Part shown: positions 6,414 through 7,497 of the stretch, piece after piece
Position numbering within the stretch: position 1 is the stretch's first letter
Layout of the letters: every line of letters starts with the position of its first letter
NCBI GenBank assembly: GCA_023145655.1
Contig: JAGLDI010000009.1
Location: 1 to 7,497 of the forward strand
DNA length: 7,497 nucleotides
Origin: Desulfuromusa sp.
GTDB lineage: Bacteria > Desulfobacterota > Desulfuromonadia > Desulfuromonadales > Geopsychrobacteraceae
Direction of reading: 5' to 3'
Notes under the pieces: generated by a model
What the model was told of the DNA's origin: nothing
Seen by the model: the letters and a program-made list of their open reading frames with translations, nothing else
The model's database searches: none
Program-made: the position numbers and the translations under genes

Positions 6414-7108
6414 CATTTTCTTTGGGATGTTTTTCTAGTTAGGAGATTCAGGTGCCGTCCCGATGTCAAAATAATTCCCCAGTCGTTGGTGTTTTTTTTC
6501 AAGAAACTTTTTAGTTCTAGAATTTTTTCTGCAGGTAAATCTTGGTATCTGGGTAATTTATTGGTAAAAAAATCAGCCTCATCGGTAAACAGAAAATCGA
6601 CTTCAAAATGATGTGTTGAACTCAAATTCCAGCCACTCAAGTTTTTTATTGCTAAAATTGCAGCTTTTTTGACCTCACTTTCGTCACCACTGCCAGCACC
6701 AAAACGCTTTTTAATTTCCAGAAAAGAACCGCCATCTCCTGGTTCAACGACAACAATCTTGCCGCCATCTTTCAGCAGGTTTCCTGAATGTCGAAGATTG
6801 TCGATCATTTTGTCTTGGGGGATATGGTGGAGTGACAGGGTGTAGATCACCATGTCGAAAGATTGTTCCGGCAGTTTGGCAAATCCATCGGGAGTGTAGA
6901 GAAATTCAACATTTGCAGCGTTGATATTTTTTGCGGCTTGTTCGAGAACCTCCTCACCCAGATCCGTTGCAACAATTTTAGCTGCATAGTTTGCCATATC
7001 GCCGGTCATCCGCCCATTCCCGCAGCCAATTTCCAGAATTGTTGCTCCGGCGAGTGGGGCATGAGAGTTGATCGCCTGGATATATTTGTTGTCAGGGTCG
7101 AGAATCAT
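6413..7108 (-). CDS. Class I SAM-dependent methyltransferase
   Basis: A 231-residue cytosolic methyltransferase with the seven-strand Rossmann fold. Motif I ILEIGCGNGRMT (24-35) binds S-adenosylmethionine. The post-I acidic residue is Asp49 in IVATD, motif II is SFDMVIYTLSLHHI (83-96), and motif III is LLKDGGKIVVVEP (111-123). These are the Methyltransf_11/25 type; the C-terminal half (about 124-231) shows no substrate-specific motif I recognise, so the substrate is unknown. I chose ATG 7108-7106. A longer reading from GTG 7159 is open, but its 17 extra residues are only the out-of-frame reading of the upstream lipoprotein gene, and no usable ribosome-binding site serves it. The chosen start lies 4 nt after the lipoprotein stop (TGA-CGCC-ATG), typical of translational coupling, and has no strong ribosome-binding site of its own. 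It ends about 40 nt before the cpoB-like promoter. Confidence 0.88.
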   Translation of the reverse strand: MILDPDNKYIQAINSHAPLAGATILEIGCGNGRMTGDMANYAAKIVATDLGEEVLEQAAKNINAANVEFLYTPDGFAKLPEQSFDMVIYTLSLHHIPQDKMIDNLRHSGNLLKDGGKIVVVEPGDGGSFLEIKKRFGAGSGDESEVKKAAILAIKNLSGWNLSSTHHFEVDFLFTDEADFFTNKLPRYQDLPAEKILELKSFLKKNTNDWGIILTSGRHLNLLTRKTSQRK

Positions 7109-7112
7109 GGCG

Positions 7113-7262
7113 TCAAAATCCGGGGATTCCGATCGGGCCAGGAAGATCAGGGATGCCACATCCTGAAAGGCCGATTGTTAGCAAAAGAATGAACAGGAAG
7201 GTTGTAGCCTGTTTTACTTTGATCAAATGTCTGAAATGGGCAAATAAAGTTTCGGCAGTCAT
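7113..7262 (-). CDS. Very small lipoprotein (49 residues)
   Basis: A short ORF encoding a predicted lipoprotein: basic N-region (FRHLIKVKQ), hydrophobic core TTFLFILLLTIGL (20-32) and a good lipobox LSGC with Cys35. Only 15 residues would remain after processing (CGIPDLPGPIGIPGF), rich in Gly, Pro and Ile. Residue +2 is Gly, not Asp, so outer-membrane sorting is plausible. The ATG overlaps the preceding stop codon by one base (TGATG) and has GGAGT 9 nt upstream; an alternative TTG at codon 13 would give a shorter N-region with a poorer ribosome-binding site. The methyltransferase start follows 4 nt after its stop. I do not recognise a family: it is reminiscent of LptM/YifL-like or entericidin-like small lipoproteins in architecture only. 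The lipobox, signal features and tight packing argue that it is real. Confidence 0.65.
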   Translation of the reverse strand: MTAETLFAHFRHLIKVKQATTFLFILLLTIGLSGCGIPDLPGPIGIPGF

Positions 7263-7387
7263 CAGTCGTTACTCCGGTTGACGACCACTTTGACGATGAT
7301 CTCTTTTTCTTCTGGCCGACTTTCGGCAATCAGCAGGGTCAACGCGACCAGGGCATTATCCGCCAGCCGTTTGCTCACTCTCTTCAT
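7262..7387 (-). CDS. Small hypothetical protein (41 residues)
   Basis: An ORF of 41 residues starting MKRVSKRLADNALV and ending VKVVVNRSND. It has a basic N-terminus, a short helix-prone hydrophobic stretch (ALVALTLLIAES, about 12-23) and a valine-rich strand-prone end; no signal peptide or known domain is recognised. Support comes from context: a GAGGG ribosome-binding site 5 nt before the ATG, a 7-nt gap after the previous stop, and a 1-nt stop/start overlap (TGATG) with the lipoprotein gene, making it the linker of a coupled series. The same frame stays open upstream to the window edge, but that extension reads as highly basic, unprotein-like sequence and overlaps the preceding gene, so the ATG is preferred. 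It could be a chance ORF. Confidence 0.45.
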   Translation of the reverse strand: MKRVSKRLADNALVALTLLIAESRPEEKEIIVKVVVNRSND

Positions 7388-7394
7388 GGTTCCC

Positions 7395-7497
7395 TCACCA
7401 AGCTTTTTCCGCCGCAAATTCTTTAATCTGCATTGGCCTGGTTTTGATGCGAGCCGCAGTAAAGGTGACTTCTTCGCGGATTTGTGTATGGAGATCC
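7395..7497 (-). CDS. C-terminal tail of an unidentified protein
   Basis: The last 33 residues of a gene that continues beyond the right window edge, ending KEFAAEKAW before a TGA stop. The visible part is mixed charged and hydrophobic (for example REEVTFTAARIKTRPMQIKE), with no motif I can assign. It is preferred over the other open frame here because its composition is more protein-like and its stop sits 7 nt before the next ATG with the ribosome-binding site in between, the usual pattern inside an operon. Function unknown. Confidence 0.5.
   Translation of the reverse strand, partial: DLHTQIREEVTFTAARIKTRPMQIKEFAAEKAW

Noticed and set aside
7109..7159. GTG start giving the methyltransferase 17 extra residues
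   Set aside because: The extension overlaps the lipoprotein gene in another frame, has AGGA only 1 nt from GTG, and adds residues outside the methyltransferase fold; ATG at 7108 fits coupling better.
7147..7166. Dyad TCAGGGATG-cca-CATCCTGA as an operator
   Set aside because: It lies inside the lipoprotein coding sequence at the lipobox codons, is imperfect by one base, and has no nearby promoter.
7192..7213. AACAGG/CCTGTT inverted repeat
   Set aside because: Six bp with a 10-nt loop inside a coding region; expected by chance.
7147..7329. Minus-strand 60-codon frame overlapping the lipoprotein and 41-codon ORFs
   Set aside because: It conflicts with two better-supported frames, has no ribosome-binding site and no recognisable features.

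Overview
The window reads as chromosomal DNA of a Gram-negative anaerobe-type proteobacterium of the old 'Deltaproteobacteria', most likely the Desulfuromonadales (Desulfuromonas/Pelobacter/Geobacter relatives). The grounds are: the gene order lysM-dprA-smg-topA-trmFO; Smg (DUF494) and folate-dependent TrmFO together; TopA with several C-terminal cysteine modules and a lysine-rich tail; lipoprotein and periplasmic proteins that imply an outer membrane; and moderate base composition. This placement is an inference from gene content and order, not from a database search.

Every supported gene is on the minus strand, so transcription runs from the right edge to the left. Right edge (about 7497-6413): the tail of an unidentified gene, a 41-codon ORF, a 49-residue lipoprotein and a class I SAM methyltransferase are packed with gaps of 7 nt, a 1-nt overlap and 4 nt, so they look like one transcription unit. 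Middle (6372-4453): a promoter with exact TTGACA and TATAAT boxes but a 15-bp spacer precedes a CpoB/YbgF-like TPR lipoprotein and a secreted LysM protein, two envelope proteins 30 nt apart. The unit ends in a nested inverted repeat and a strong bidirectional hairpin terminator. Left half (4405-1): dprA (ssDNA-binding, recombination mediator) and smg (24 nt apart, smg using a TTG start), then a modest intrinsic terminator, a structured leader, topA (DNA topoisomerase I), an intergenic inverted repeat, and the first 81 codons of trmFO (m5U54 tRNA methylation).

Functionally, the left half is a conserved DNA-topology, recombination and tRNA-modification block. The middle is a cell-envelope pair. 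The right edge is an uncharacterised small operon. No CRISPR array, tRNA, rRNA, transposase or defence system was seen. I found no convincing previously undescribed system. The less ordinary items are the 8-bp-periodic intergenic inverted repeat between topA and trmFO, the very short lipoprotein with its overlapping small ORF, and the LysM protein with an unassigned C-terminal domain.
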